A stretch of 12,648 bases of DNA from the NCBI GenBank assembly GCA_003155175.1, contig PMFP01000145.1, forward strand, positions 1 through 12,648. Reading direction: 5' to 3'. Shown piece after piece: positions 1 to 7,293 of this stretch (positions are counted from its first letter, which is position 1; every line of letters starts with the position of its first letter). A program made the position numbers and the translations under genes. The notes under the pieces are model-generated. The model worked only from the letters and a program-made list of their open reading frames with translations, was not told where the DNA came from and made no database searches. The DNA comes from Vulcanimicrobiota bacterium (lineage in GTDB: Bacteria; Vulcanimicrobiota; Vulcanimicrobiia; Vulcanimicrobiales; Vulcanimicrobiaceae).

Positions 1-258
1 TTCCACATCCTCAACAACTTCGACATTCCGGTCGGCTCGGTGCGCCAGGTCATCTCCGGAAAGACGTTCGACGAATACACGCTGTGGACGACGGCCGACG
101 ATCTGACCAACCTGCAGTTCTATTTCCGGACGTTCAACGATCAATCGCTGCGAAGCGTCGACGTGCGTAAAGTTCTCGCCGCGGCCGCTCCGGGGACGAT
201 GACCCAGTTTCCGATGGAAACCGAGCATCCGACGCCGATCACGCCCGTAACGCCTTAG
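1..258 (+). CDS. Choloylglycine hydrolase family (linear amide C-N hydrolase), C-terminal fragment
   Basis: This is the last 85 codons of a gene that enters from the left edge, read in frame 1 from the first base to a TAG at 256-258. The fragment opens with FHILNNFDIPVGSVR and continues through YTLWTTADDLTNLQFYFRT and the segment around SLRSVDV. That is the C-terminal pattern of the Ntn-hydrolase family holding penicillin V acylase and bile-salt hydrolase, where an N-terminal cysteine cleaves linear amide bonds. The catalytic cysteine lies outside the window, so activity and substrate cannot be judged. The final residues are rich in Pro and Thr (TEHPTPITPVTP), a likely flexible tail. The gene converges on the flavin monooxygenase with only 6 bp between stops. 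Family assignment is fairly firm; the substrate is unknown. Confidence 0.8.
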   Translation, partial: FHILNNFDIPVGSVRQVISGKTFDEYTLWTTADDLTNLQFYFRTFNDQSLRSVDVRKVLAAAAPGTMTQFPMETEHPTPITPVTP

Positions 259-264
259 CGGGCC

Positions 265-1752
265 TTACGCAAGCGCGAAGGCCTGCGACCAGGCCTTCGC
301 GACGCGTTCGGGCGTCGGTTTTTCGACGACGGCCGCGACGCAGCCGTCGGGCCGTACGACGATGACGGCCGGCAGCCTGACCTGCCACCGCTTCGGCGGC
401 GCCGTCACGGCGATGACGACGGCGTCCGCCGGCGCATTCCCGTAGGAGGCTTCTCCGGCAACGACCAGAGCGGCGTTTCCCGCGCGCTTGCGGTTCAGAC
501 GGGTGCCGTCGTCGAGCACGACGTCGTCGATCCGGCGTCCCGCCATCGGATGATGCGAATCGATCAGCGGCGACTTCGTGTACCGTCCGCCGAGCATGCC
601 CAGAGTGCGCGAGGCCTTGCGCTGCATTCCGCGCGAGCGCAAGAACCGGGAATAGATGGCGATGATACGAGCCTTAAAGCGGGAGCTCGTTCGCAGGCCG
701 ACCGTCGTGAGCGTATTCGTCATGCGCTCGACGGAATCGGTGACCATCTCGCGCCGCTCCGCGTCGTAACTCTCGAGCAGCCGCGCGACGTCGTAGCCGG
801 GCCGTAACGCGTAGGCGATTTTCCACGCGAGATTGGCGGCATCTTGGATGCCCGAGTTCATGCCTTGCCCGCCCGCCGGGCTGTTGAGATGCGCCGCGTC
901 GCCCGCGAGCACCACGCGCCCGACGCCGAAGCTCGGCACGTGGCGGCGGTGAATCTGAAAGCGACTTTGCCAAACGGTCGTGCTGCGCACGCCCTCACCG
1001 AAGAGCGCGCGCACGCGCGCGGCGCGCGCGTCGTCCCCGAGCGCGTCCGGGGCTTCTCCGTCCTGCGGAGCCAGAATGCGCCAACTGCGATCCGCATATT
1101 TTATCGCCGCCAGGAGCGTCGGGCTGCTCAGCGCGATGCGCGGCGTGTCGAAGTCGGGACCGTCGGGAGCGAGGATCTCGTCGGAGAGGACGACGTGGAC
1201 CGGATACGTTGCGCCTTCGAGCGTGAGCCCGACCGCGTGGCGCACCGCGCCGTGCGCTCCGTCGCAGCCGGCTGCGAAAGCGGCGGTGAGTTCCGTTTCC
1301 ACTCCGGCGGAGTCGCGCACGAGAACGCGCACGCCGCCGGCGTCCTGCGAGACGGCGGTCACCGAGAGACCGGTGCGCAGGTCGCATGCCGGATGCTCGC
1401 GCACGAGGCGTCGCAGCACCGTCTCGGTCACGTTTTGGGGAACGAGCAGGTAGCCGGGCCGTTCCACCACGTCGATCACGGACGTGAAATCGACGGTCAA
1501 CAGGCGCGCGTTCGTCTTCGCCTCGTGCGGCTCGAGCCGCGTGCCGAACGTTCCGGCTTCGACCATCGCGTCGTAGATGCCCCAGTCGCGGAAGATCTCG
1601 AGCGTGCGCGTCCAGACGACCAACGCGCGCGACTCCCGGACGGGCTCCTCAAGCGGTTCGACCACGATCGACCTCACGCCGTAGCGCGCGAGCGCGAGCG
1701 CGAGCGAGAGGCCGACGGGACCACCCCCCGCGATCACGACCGGAGCATCCAT
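265..1752 (-). CDS. Class A FAD-dependent monooxygenase (phenol hydroxylase/PheA-TfdB type)
   Basis: This 495-residue protein has the three signatures of group A flavoprotein hydroxylases. They are an N-terminal FAD-binding GGGPVG at residues 9-14, a central GCDGAHGAVR (DG motif, about 162-171) and the GD motif VVLAGDAAHLNSPAGGQGMN (about 280-299). Such enzymes use NAD(P)H and O2 to hydroxylate aromatic or polyketide-like substrates. The last ~80 residues resemble the thioredoxin-like tail of the PheA/TfdB/pentachlorophenol monooxygenase branch, but lack an obvious CXXC. I chose the ATG at 1752 because the FAD motif begins four residues later. The open frame continues far upstream, but only as antisense to bioA. 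No good Shine-Dalgarno sequence is visible. The gene is divergent from bioA across 69 bp. Substrate is not inferable, and a link to biotin metabolism is not supported. Confidence 0.88.
   Translation of the reverse strand: MDAPVVIAGGGPVGLSLALALARYGVRSIVVEPLEEPVRESRALVVWTRTLEIFRDWGIYDAMVEAGTFGTRLEPHEAKTNARLLTVDFTSVIDVVERPGYLLVPQNVTETVLRRLVREHPACDLRTGLSVTAVSQDAGGVRVLVRDSAGVETELTAAFAAGCDGAHGAVRHAVGLTLEGATYPVHVVLSDEILAPDGPDFDTPRIALSSPTLLAAIKYADRSWRILAPQDGEAPDALGDDARAARVRALFGEGVRSTTVWQSRFQIHRRHVPSFGVGRVVLAGDAAHLNSPAGGQGMNSGIQDAANLAWKIAYALRPGYDVARLLESYDAERREMVTDSVERMTNTLTTVGLRTSSRFKARIIAIYSRFLRSRGMQRKASRTLGMLGGRYTKSPLIDSHHPMAGRRIDDVVLDDGTRLNRKRAGNAALVVAGEASYGNAPADAVVIAVTAPPKRWQVRLPAVIVVRPDGCVAAVVEKPTPERVAKAWSQAFALA
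274..301. terminator. Perfect 11-bp stem-loop at a convergent gene junction
   Basis: CGCGAAGGCCT (274-284) and AGGCCTTCGCG (291-301) are perfect inverted repeats separated by 6 bases (GCGACC). The stem lies just past the stop codon of the left-edge hydrolase and within the last codons of the monooxygenase gene, so it could end or stabilise the plus-strand transcript. The minus-strand transcript also carries it, about 7 bases before the stop. There is no clear T-tract on either side, so it is not a textbook intrinsic terminator. The stem is certain; the terminator role is inferred from position. Confidence 0.4.
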
Positions 1753-1821
1753 ATGCCGCCATGCTACTGCGTTGCGCCGCATGACTCCGCTCGACTCGAG
1801 CCGAACAGCTGCCTCTCGCTT
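1753..1821. promoter_or_regulatory. Divergent spacer between the monooxygenase gene and bioA, with a 13-bp palindrome
   Basis: These 69 bases must hold the upstream signals of both divergent genes unless transcription starts inside a gene. They contain the interrupted palindrome GCTCGACTCGAGC at 1789-1801, which is symmetric around a central C and is a plausible operator half-site pair. I see no convincing -35/-10 pair. I also see no match to the long TTGTAAACC-type repeats bound by BirA, so the mode of biotin control is not evident. The role is inferred only from position and symmetry. Confidence 0.35.
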
Positions 1822-3030
1822 ATGAACGACGTGCAGCAGCAGACTTCGCACCTTTGGTTGCCGTTCACCCAGATGCGCGACTTCGATCGTGCGTCCCGGA
1901 CGTTCGTCCGGGGCGAAGGGAACGAGCTCTTCGACGCGCGCGGCAAAGGCGTCTTCGACGCGGTCAGCTCGATTTGGACGATCGTGCACGGCCACTGCCA
2001 TCCCGCCATCGTGGAAGCGATTGCACGACAGGCCGCGCGTTTGGATCACGCAACGTTGCTGGGCGCCACCAATCCGGTCGCGGAGCGCCTGGCGGAACGG
2101 CTGTGCGCGCTGACCGGACTCGACTATGCGTTCTTTGCCGGCGACGGCGCGAGCGCGATCGAGGCGGCGCTCAAGATGGCGATCCAATACTGGCAACATC
2201 GCGGCCAGCCGCAGCGGACGCGCTTCGTGCGCCTGGTCGACGCATACCACGGCGATACCGCCGGCGCGATGAGTCTCTCTGACATCGCCGCATTCCGCTC
2301 GCGCTTCGGCGCGCTGACGTTCGAGACGCTGCCTTACGACCTGGCCGGCGAGTTCGGAAGCGACGTGGCGGCGGTCGTCGTCGAGCCGCTGGTTCAGGCG
2401 GCGGCCGGCATGCGCTTGGTTCCGGCCGCGCTGTACCAGAATCTCAAGAACATCGCGCCGCTGCTGATCGTGGACGAAATCGCCACCGGCTTCGGGCGCA
2501 CCGGCACGATGTTCGCATTCGAAAGCCTCGGTTTGCGCCCCGACCTCGCGTGCGTCGGCAAGGGACTCACCGGCGGCGCGCTCGCGCTCTCGGCAACGCT
2601 CGCGCACGAACGTGTCTACGAGGCATTTTTGGGCGCGCGAGGCGATGCGGTCCAGTTCTTTCACGGACACTCGTACGCGGGAAATCCGATTGCGTGCGCC
2701 GCCGCGCTGGCATCGCTCGATTTGTTCCAGAGCGAGGCGACGCTGCAGCGCGTCGCATCCCTGTCGTCGCTGGCCGCACGGCGCCTCGACGCAATGAGGC
2801 GATTGCCGGCCGTGCGCGAGACGCGGCAGGCGGGCTTGATGATCGGCGTCGAGCTGCAACGCGACGCGCAGCCCGGCGAGGCCGGAGCGCGCGTGGCCGC
2901 CGGACTCTACGAACGGGGCCATTTCACGCGCCCGATCGGCGACGTCGTGCAGTTCGTGCCTCCGCTTTCGAGCACCGAGGCGCAGGTGAACGCATTCTTC
3001 GACGCGCTGGCTGCGGAGCTCGCCGCATGA
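1822..3030 (+). CDS. bioA: Adenosylmethionine-8-amino-7-oxononanoate aminotransferase (DAPA synthase)
   Basis: BioA transfers an amino group to 7-keto-8-aminopelargonate, giving 7,8-diaminopelargonate in the cytosol; S-adenosylmethionine is the usual donor. The 402-residue protein opens with HLWLPFTQM, the family's N-terminal substrate-side motif. It continues with AYHGDTAGAMSL (about 141-152), LIVDEIATGFGRTG (PLP-contacting Asp218) and VGKGLTGG with the predicted PLP Schiff-base lysine K247. The HGHSYAGNPIACA block from the partner subunit is also present. It is somewhat short for the family (about 420-450), mainly because the stretch between FETLPY and VVVEPL is compressed. The ATG at 1822 gives a normal N-terminus but has no clear Shine-Dalgarno sequence. 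An in-frame ATG at 1753 would add 23 unlikely residues. It is the first gene of the bio operon and overlaps bioF by ATGA. A BioK-type lysine donor cannot be excluded. Confidence 0.95.
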   Translation: MNDVQQQTSHLWLPFTQMRDFDRASRTFVRGEGNELFDARGKGVFDAVSSIWTIVHGHCHPAIVEAIARQAARLDHATLLGATNPVAERLAERLCALTGLDYAFFAGDGASAIEAALKMAIQYWQHRGQPQRTRFVRLVDAYHGDTAGAMSLSDIAAFRSRFGALTFETLPYDLAGEFGSDVAAVVVEPLVQAAAGMRLVPAALYQNLKNIAPLLIVDEIATGFGRTGTMFAFESLGLRPDLACVGKGLTGGALALSATLAHERVYEAFLGARGDAVQFFHGHSYAGNPIACAAALASLDLFQSEATLQRVASLSSLAARRLDAMRRLPAVRETRQAGLMIGVELQRDAQPGEAGARVAAGLYERGHFTRPIGDVVQFVPPLSSTEAQVNAFFDALAAELAA

Positions 3031-4124
3031 GCTACCTGCACGCGATCGAGCTGGAACTGCAGCAGATCCGCGACGCCAACCGCTATCGCGAAATATCCGA
3101 CGGCGCACCGGCCGGGATCGATTTTTCCTCGAACGATTATCTGGGCCTGGCATCCGAGCCGCAGGTCGTCGAAGCGTTACGGCGCGCGACGCGTGCGGGC
3201 TCGGCGGGAGCGCGGCTGCTCGGCGGCGCGCACCGCGAACATCGCCTACTCGAAGAAGAGCTGGCCGTCTGGCTCGGGCGCGAGCGCGTCTTACTCTTTT
3301 CTTCCGGCTATCATGCGGCGCTGGGTGCGATTCCGGTGCTCGCGCGCGCCGTCGGCGGCAGCATCGCGTCGGACGAACTCAACCACGCGTCCCTCATCGA
3401 CGGCGTGCGTCTCGCGAAGTCGCCGCGGATCGTCTACCCGCACGCGGATTTCGAGCGCGGAGCGATCGCCGGTCCCGCGCTGCTCGTGACCGAGTCCATC
3501 TTTTCGATGGGCGGCGACGCGGTCGGTCTTCTTGCCCTGCTCGCAACGCTGGGCGCAGCCGACGCGCTGCTGGTGGACGAAGCCCACGCGCTCGGCGTCG
3601 CGGGCGCCGCCGGGGCGGGGCTCGCGCGCGAGCTGAACGATCCCCGCGTCGTCGTGCTGGGAACGCTGTCGAAAGCGTTCGGCGCGCACGGCGGTTTCAT
3701 CGCCGGCCCCGGCGCGCTGATCGACCTGCTCGTCAACCGCGCGCGCACGTTCATCTTCGATACCGCGCTGCCGCCGTCGCTGGCGCTCGCGGCGCGCGTC
3801 TCGTTGCTCCTGGTGCGTAACGGCGACACGCGGCGCGAACGGCTGCGCGCCAATGCCGGGCGCTTGCGCGCGGGTTTACGGGAACTCGGATTTCCGGTGA
3901 CGGAGGGACCGTCGCCGATCGTGCCGGTGATTCTCGGCAGCGAGGCGCGCGCGCTCGAGGTCTCGCGGGCGTTGCTCGAGCGCGGCATCGTGGCGCCCGC
4001 CGTTCGTCCGCCGACGGTGCCTGCGGGCGGATCGCGGCTGCGGCTTTCGGTGCGCTCCGATCATCGCGCCGAGCAGATCGATCGTCTTCTGGAGGAGCTC
4101 GCAACGTGTACCGTTACTTCGTAA
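3027..4124 (+). CDS. bioF: 8-amino-7-oxononanoate synthase (KAPA synthase)
   Basis: BioF condenses pimeloyl-ACP or pimeloyl-CoA with L-alanine, releasing CO2, to start the biotin ring pathway. The 365-residue protein has the alpha-oxoamine synthase motifs in order. They are FSSNDYLGLA (33-42), GSAGARLLGG (58-67), SDELNHASLIDG (115-126), LLVDEAHALGV with Asp184 and His187, and GTLSKAFGAHGG with the predicted PLP lysine K216. It is close to the usual length of about 385. The start ATG shares bases with the bioA stop (ATGA), which implies translational coupling, and the 3' end overlaps bioD by 19 bp. Related enzymes (2-amino-3-ketobutyrate CoA ligase, serine palmitoyltransferase) share the fold. 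The setting between bioA and bioD makes BioF by far the best call. Confidence 0.95.
   Translation: MSYLHAIELELQQIRDANRYREISDGAPAGIDFSSNDYLGLASEPQVVEALRRATRAGSAGARLLGGAHREHRLLEEELAVWLGRERVLLFSSGYHAALGAIPVLARAVGGSIASDELNHASLIDGVRLAKSPRIVYPHADFERGAIAGPALLVTESIFSMGGDAVGLLALLATLGAADALLVDEAHALGVAGAAGAGLARELNDPRVVVLGTLSKAFGAHGGFIAGPGALIDLLVNRARTFIFDTALPPSLALAARVSLLLVRNGDTRRERLRANAGRLRAGLRELGFPVTEGPSPIVPVILGSEARALEVSRALLERGIVAPAVRPPTVPAGGSRLRLSVRSDHRAEQIDRLLEELATCTVTS
4091..4097 (+). promoter_or_regulatory. Ribosome binding site for bioD inside bioF
   Basis: GGAGGAG lies 8 bases before the GTG at 4106, inside the last codons of bioF. This near-consensus Shine-Dalgarno sequence is what fixes GTG-4106 as the bioD start and explains the 19-bp overlap. 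Confidence 0.75.
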
Positions 4125-4756
4125 CCGGCACCGACACCGACGTCGGGAAGACGCGCGTCGTCGCGGCGCTCGGGCGCGCGCTCGTACGTTCCGGCAACGC
4201 TCCGAGAATCGTCAAAATCGTCCAGACCGGCGTGCGCGGCGGCGAGCCGGGCGATGCCGAGCGTGCCGGGCGCCTCGCGAGTTGTTCGAGCGTCGAGCTG
4301 ACGCGCTTTTTCGCGCCTGCCGACCCGTACAACGCGGCGCTCGCGCAAGGCGCGCGTCCGCTCGCGGCCGCGCAACTCGCGAGCGAGATCGAGAGCATCG
4401 AGGGTCCCGTCGTCGCGGAGGGCTCCGGCGGGCTGCTGGTGCCGATCAACGAGCGCGAGCATCTCGGAGACGTCGCGGCCGCGGCCGGCCTCGAAACGAT
4501 CGTCGTCGTCGGTCTTCGGATGGGGTGCATCAATCACGCGCTGCTGACGGTCTCTGCGCTCGCCGGCCTCGGCGTTCCGGTGGCAGGGGCTGTGCTCGTC
4601 GAGCGCTGGCAACCCTTGCCGCGGCCCCACCACGACGGCGTCGTGCGCGCGTTGCAGGGGAAAATGAAGATTCTTGGCATTGTGCCGTTTGCCGAAGACG
4701 AGGCCGCGTCGGTCGTATCCGGCGCGCGAATCTTCGAGAGCTTGTTTGCTACGTAG
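4106..4756 (+). CDS. bioD: Dethiobiotin synthetase
   Basis: BioD carboxylates diaminopelargonate with CO2 and ATP to close the ureido ring of dethiobiotin. The 216-residue protein begins MYRYFVTGTDTDVGKT, with the family P-loop GTDTDVGKT at 8-16. Lys37 sits in KIVQTG at the position of the substrate-binding lysine of KPVQTG. EGSGGLLVPI (about 105-114) is the EGAGG loop, and GLRMGCINHALLT (about 136-148) is a family block. Length is normal. The Pro of KPVQTG is Ile here, a mild departure. Translation starts at a GTG within bioF behind a strong GGAGGAG, and the TAG is 6 bp before bioB. Function is secure from motifs and neighbours. Confidence 0.95.
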   Translation: MYRYFVTGTDTDVGKTRVVAALGRALVRSGNAPRIVKIVQTGVRGGEPGDAERAGRLASCSSVELTRFFAPADPYNAALAQGARPLAAAQLASEIESIEGPVVAEGSGGLLVPINEREHLGDVAAAAGLETIVVVGLRMGCINHALLTVSALAGLGVPVAGAVLVERWQPLPRPHHDGVVRALQGKMKILGIVPFAEDEAASVVSGARIFESLFAT

Positions 4757-4762
4757 GAAACG

Positions 4763-5746
4763 ATGACGCATCCGACGATCGAGCGCGCTCGCGAGCGCGT
4801 GATTACGCAGGCGCTGCCCGCGGACCGGAGCCTCTTGGCCGAGCTGGCGCGGCTGCCGGCCGAGTCCGTGCCGGACCTCTTGGCCCTGGCCGATGACGTG
4901 CGCGCGCTGCACTGCGGAAACGGCATCGCGGTCGAGGTGCTCTACAACGCCAAGCGGGGCGGGTGCTCGGAAGATTGCCACTTTTGCTCGCAGAGCGCGC
5001 GCTACGCCACCGACGTCGAGCCGGACGTGCTGTCTGGGGTTGACGGCTTCGTGGACGCGGCGCGACGGGCGCACGCGCGGGGAGCGAGCGAATTTTGCGT
5101 GGTGGTCGCGGTTCGCGGCCCGTCGGCCAAGCTGCTCGATCGCGTCTGCGAGGCGACGCGCGCGATCAAGTCGGAACTGCCGCTGACCGTCGCCGTCTCG
5201 CTCGGCATCCTGCGCGACGACCAGTTTCCGCCGCTGGTCGCCGCCGGCGTAGACAAAGTGAACCACAACCTCGAAACGTCGCGGCGCTACTTTCCCGCCG
5301 TTTGCTCGACGCATTCGTACGACGAGCGCTGGCAGACGTGCACGCTGGTCAAGCAGCACGGCCTGGATCTTTGCTGCGGCGGGATCATCGGCATGGGCGA
5401 GACGGTTGAGGATCGCATCGACTTTCTGACGGCGTTGCAAGAACTCGATCCGCAAGAAGTGCCGATCAATTTCCTCAACCCCCGGCCCGGCACGCCCTAC
5501 CAAGACCGCTCGCTGGTCGAGCCGGTCGAAGCGCTGCGCTTCGTCGCGCTGGCGCGCCTCGCGCTGCCCAAGGCCATGGTGCGCTTCGCGGGCGGGCGCG
5601 AGATCACGTTGCAAGGCCTTCAGGACTTGGGGATGCGCAGCGGTGCGAGCGGCATCGTGCTCGGCAACTACCTGACGACGTCGGGGCGGGGCGACGCGGA
5701 CGATTTCGCGATGCTCGACCGGCTCGGCTTCGAAGTCATGGCCTAA
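4763..5746 (+). CDS. bioB: Biotin synthase (radical SAM), with atypical auxiliary-cluster ligands
   Basis: BioB inserts sulfur into dethiobiotin by radical SAM chemistry, the last biotin step. The 327-residue protein has the radical SAM CX3CX2C at Cys68, Cys72 and Cys75 (GGCSEDCHFC). It also has the family blocks GVDKVNHNLETS, GGIIGMGET, VPINFLNPRPGTP and VRFAGGRE, the last carrying the conserved active-site Arg. Compared by eye with E. coli BioB, two of three [2Fe-2S] cysteine positions are kept: Cys112 (for C97) and Cys204 (for C188, here CC at 204-205). The C128 position in the segment LTVAVSLGIL is Ala144. Extra cysteines occur at 181 (AVCSTHSYDER) and 193. This resembles the reported BioB class with a different auxiliary cluster. 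The ATG is preceded by AGGAAACG. It is the last bio gene of the operon, and speA follows after 17 bp. Confidence 0.95.
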   Translation: MTHPTIERARERVITQALPADRSLLAELARLPAESVPDLLALADDVRALHCGNGIAVEVLYNAKRGGCSEDCHFCSQSARYATDVEPDVLSGVDGFVDAARRAHARGASEFCVVVAVRGPSAKLLDRVCEATRAIKSELPLTVAVSLGILRDDQFPPLVAAGVDKVNHNLETSRRYFPAVCSTHSYDERWQTCTLVKQHGLDLCCGGIIGMGETVEDRIDFLTALQELDPQEVPINFLNPRPGTPYQDRSLVEPVEALRFVALARLALPKAMVRFAGGREITLQGLQDLGMRSGASGIVLGNYLTTSGRGDADDFAMLDRLGFEVMA

Positions 5747-5763
5747 GAAAACCGCATCGCCGG

Positions 5764-7251
5764 GTGGATCAATCCAAGACGCCCTACTTTCAAGCGCTGC
5801 TCGACTACGTCGAGGCCGGCGTCTTGCCGTTTCATACGCCCGGGCACGTGCAGGGCGTCGGCATGGACCTGGCGTTTCGCGAGTTCATCGGCGACAACTA
5901 CTGCTCGATCGATCTAACGCCGATGCCGGGCATCGACGACCTGCTCCAGCCGCTCGAATCCATCAAAGAAGCCCAAGAACTGGCGGCCGAAGCTTACGGC
6001 GCGGACAACACGTTCTTCTTAGTCAACGGGTCCACCAGCGGCAACCAGTGCATGATGATGACGGCGCTCAATCCGGGCGACAAGATCGCCGTACCCCGCA
6101 ACTCGCACAAGTCCATGCTCGGCGGCCTGGTGATGAGCGGCGCCGAGCCCGTCTACATGCCGCCCGCGGTGGACGAAGAACTGCACATGGACCACTGCGT
6201 GACGCCCGACACGGTCGCGCGCGCGCTCGAAGAGCATCCGGACCTCAAAGCCGTCTACCTCGTTTCGCCGACGTACTACGGGGTCTGCGCGGACCTGGCG
6301 TCCATCGAACGCATGGTGCACGCGGCCGGCAAGCTGCTGCTCGTGGACGAAGCCTGGGGACCGCACTTCCAGTTCCACCCGGATCTGCCGCTCTCGGCGA
6401 CGCAAGCGCGCGCCGATCTGTGCATCAACTCGACGCACAAGATGCTCTCGGCCTTTTCGCAGTGCGCGATGCTCCACCAGATCGGCGACCGCGTGCCGCT
6501 CGACCGGCTCAAGGCGGTGCTCAAGATGTTCCTTTCGACCTCTCCGAACTTGCCGATGGTCGCCTCGCTCGACGTCGCCCGCAAGCAGATGGCGACCGAA
6601 GGCGAGACGCTGCTGACGCGGACCATCGACCTGGCGAACGAGACGCGCGCCCGCATCAACCGGATCGGCGGCTTGTATTGCTTCGGGCCGGAGCTCAAGG
6701 AGCGTCCCGGCGTCTTCGATCTCGACCCGACGAAGATCGCGGTCACCGTCAAGGACCTCGGCTATACGGGCTACGAGGCGTCGGAGCTACTGCGCCACCG
6801 CTATAACATTCAGGTCGAGCTGGCGGACCTGTTCAACGTCGTCGCGCTCGTTACGATCGGGACCACGAGCGCGGCCGCGGACCGGTTGGTCTTCGCGTTC
6901 GAGGAGTTGGCCCGCGAGGACCGGCCGCTCGACATGTACGCGCCGTCCGGCATCCTCGACCGCCGGCTCAGCCGCGGCAGCTACCGCCTGCCGGGGATTC
7001 CTCCGATGCGCATGCTGCCCCGCGACGCCTTCTTGGCCTCGACCGAATTCGTGCCGTTCCGCACCAGCGCGGGGCGGATCTGCGCCGAGACGATCTCGCC
7101 CTATCCCCCCGGCATCCCGGTCATCTCGCCCGGCGAAGAGCTGACGCAGGCAATCGTGGATTACTTGCGCCTGGAGATTAAGGCCGGCGTGCGCATCCAA
7201 GGAACCTACGACGACGAGCTCAAGGTGGTGCGCGTCGTGAAGGAGCCCTAA
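5764..7251 (+). CDS. Orn/Lys/Arg decarboxylase family protein (Bacillus SpeA/YaaO type)
   Basis: This is a 495-residue PLP-dependent decarboxylase of fold type I, the family holding Bacillus SpeA (arginine decarboxylase) and YaaO. Seen in order are LPFHTPGHVQG (21-31), ADNTFFLVNGSTSGNQ (about 80-95), IAVPRNSHKSM (108-118), VDEAWGPHF with Asp195, and STHKMLSAFSQ with the predicted Schiff-base lysine K226. The C-terminal domain contains PGIPVISPGEEL. Length matches Bacillus SpeA closely; it lacks the receiver-like N-terminal domain of E. coli inducible decarboxylases. A Trp replaces the His of the more common DEAHG. The GTG start at 5764 gives the normal N-terminus but has a poor ribosome binding site, so expression may depend on coupling to bioB 17 bp upstream. 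Expected product is agmatine, cadaverine or putrescine; the substrate cannot be fixed from sequence. Confidence 0.88.
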   Translation: MDQSKTPYFQALLDYVEAGVLPFHTPGHVQGVGMDLAFREFIGDNYCSIDLTPMPGIDDLLQPLESIKEAQELAAEAYGADNTFFLVNGSTSGNQCMMMTALNPGDKIAVPRNSHKSMLGGLVMSGAEPVYMPPAVDEELHMDHCVTPDTVARALEEHPDLKAVYLVSPTYYGVCADLASIERMVHAAGKLLLVDEAWGPHFQFHPDLPLSATQARADLCINSTHKMLSAFSQCAMLHQIGDRVPLDRLKAVLKMFLSTSPNLPMVASLDVARKQMATEGETLLTRTIDLANETRARINRIGGLYCFGPELKERPGVFDLDPTKIAVTVKDLGYTGYEASELLRHRYNIQVELADLFNVVALVTIGTTSAAADRLVFAFEELAREDRPLDMYAPSGILDRRLSRGSYRLPGIPPMRMLPRDAFLASTEFVPFRTSAGRICAETISPYPPGIPVISPGEELTQAIVDYLRLEIKAGVRIQGTYDDELKVVRVVKEP

Positions 7252-7293
7252 ACGCCGGCATAAAACGTGCTAGAAACGACTCTTCTTGGAAGC

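Noticed and set aside
1004..1032. Alternating CG run resembling Z-DNA
   Set aside because: It falls in coding sequence for an Ala/Arg-rich stretch of the monooxygenase, and similar runs occur throughout this GC-rich window.
1686..1709. Hexamer repeat GCGCGA, three full copies and one imperfect, in the monooxygenase gene
   Set aside because: It encodes the Ala-Leu-Ala-Leu-Ala-Arg helix of the FAD-binding fold. The repeat is explained by codon choice, although slippage there is conceivable.
844..1821. N-terminal extension of bioA by 326 codons
   Set aside because: It overlaps the monooxygenase gene in antisense, and BioA proteins begin near the HLWxPFTQM motif, which follows the ATG at 1822.
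1753..3153. N-terminal extension of the monooxygenase frame by 467 codons
   Set aside because: The FAD-binding fold begins four residues after the ATG at 1752. The upstream part is antisense to bioA and has shadow composition.
4061..5614. A 517-codon open frame on the minus strand, opposite bioD and bioB
   Set aside because: It lies wholly antisense to two well-supported genes. Its protein is low-complexity, rich in Arg, Ala, Asp and His, as expected from the mirror of GC-rich codons.
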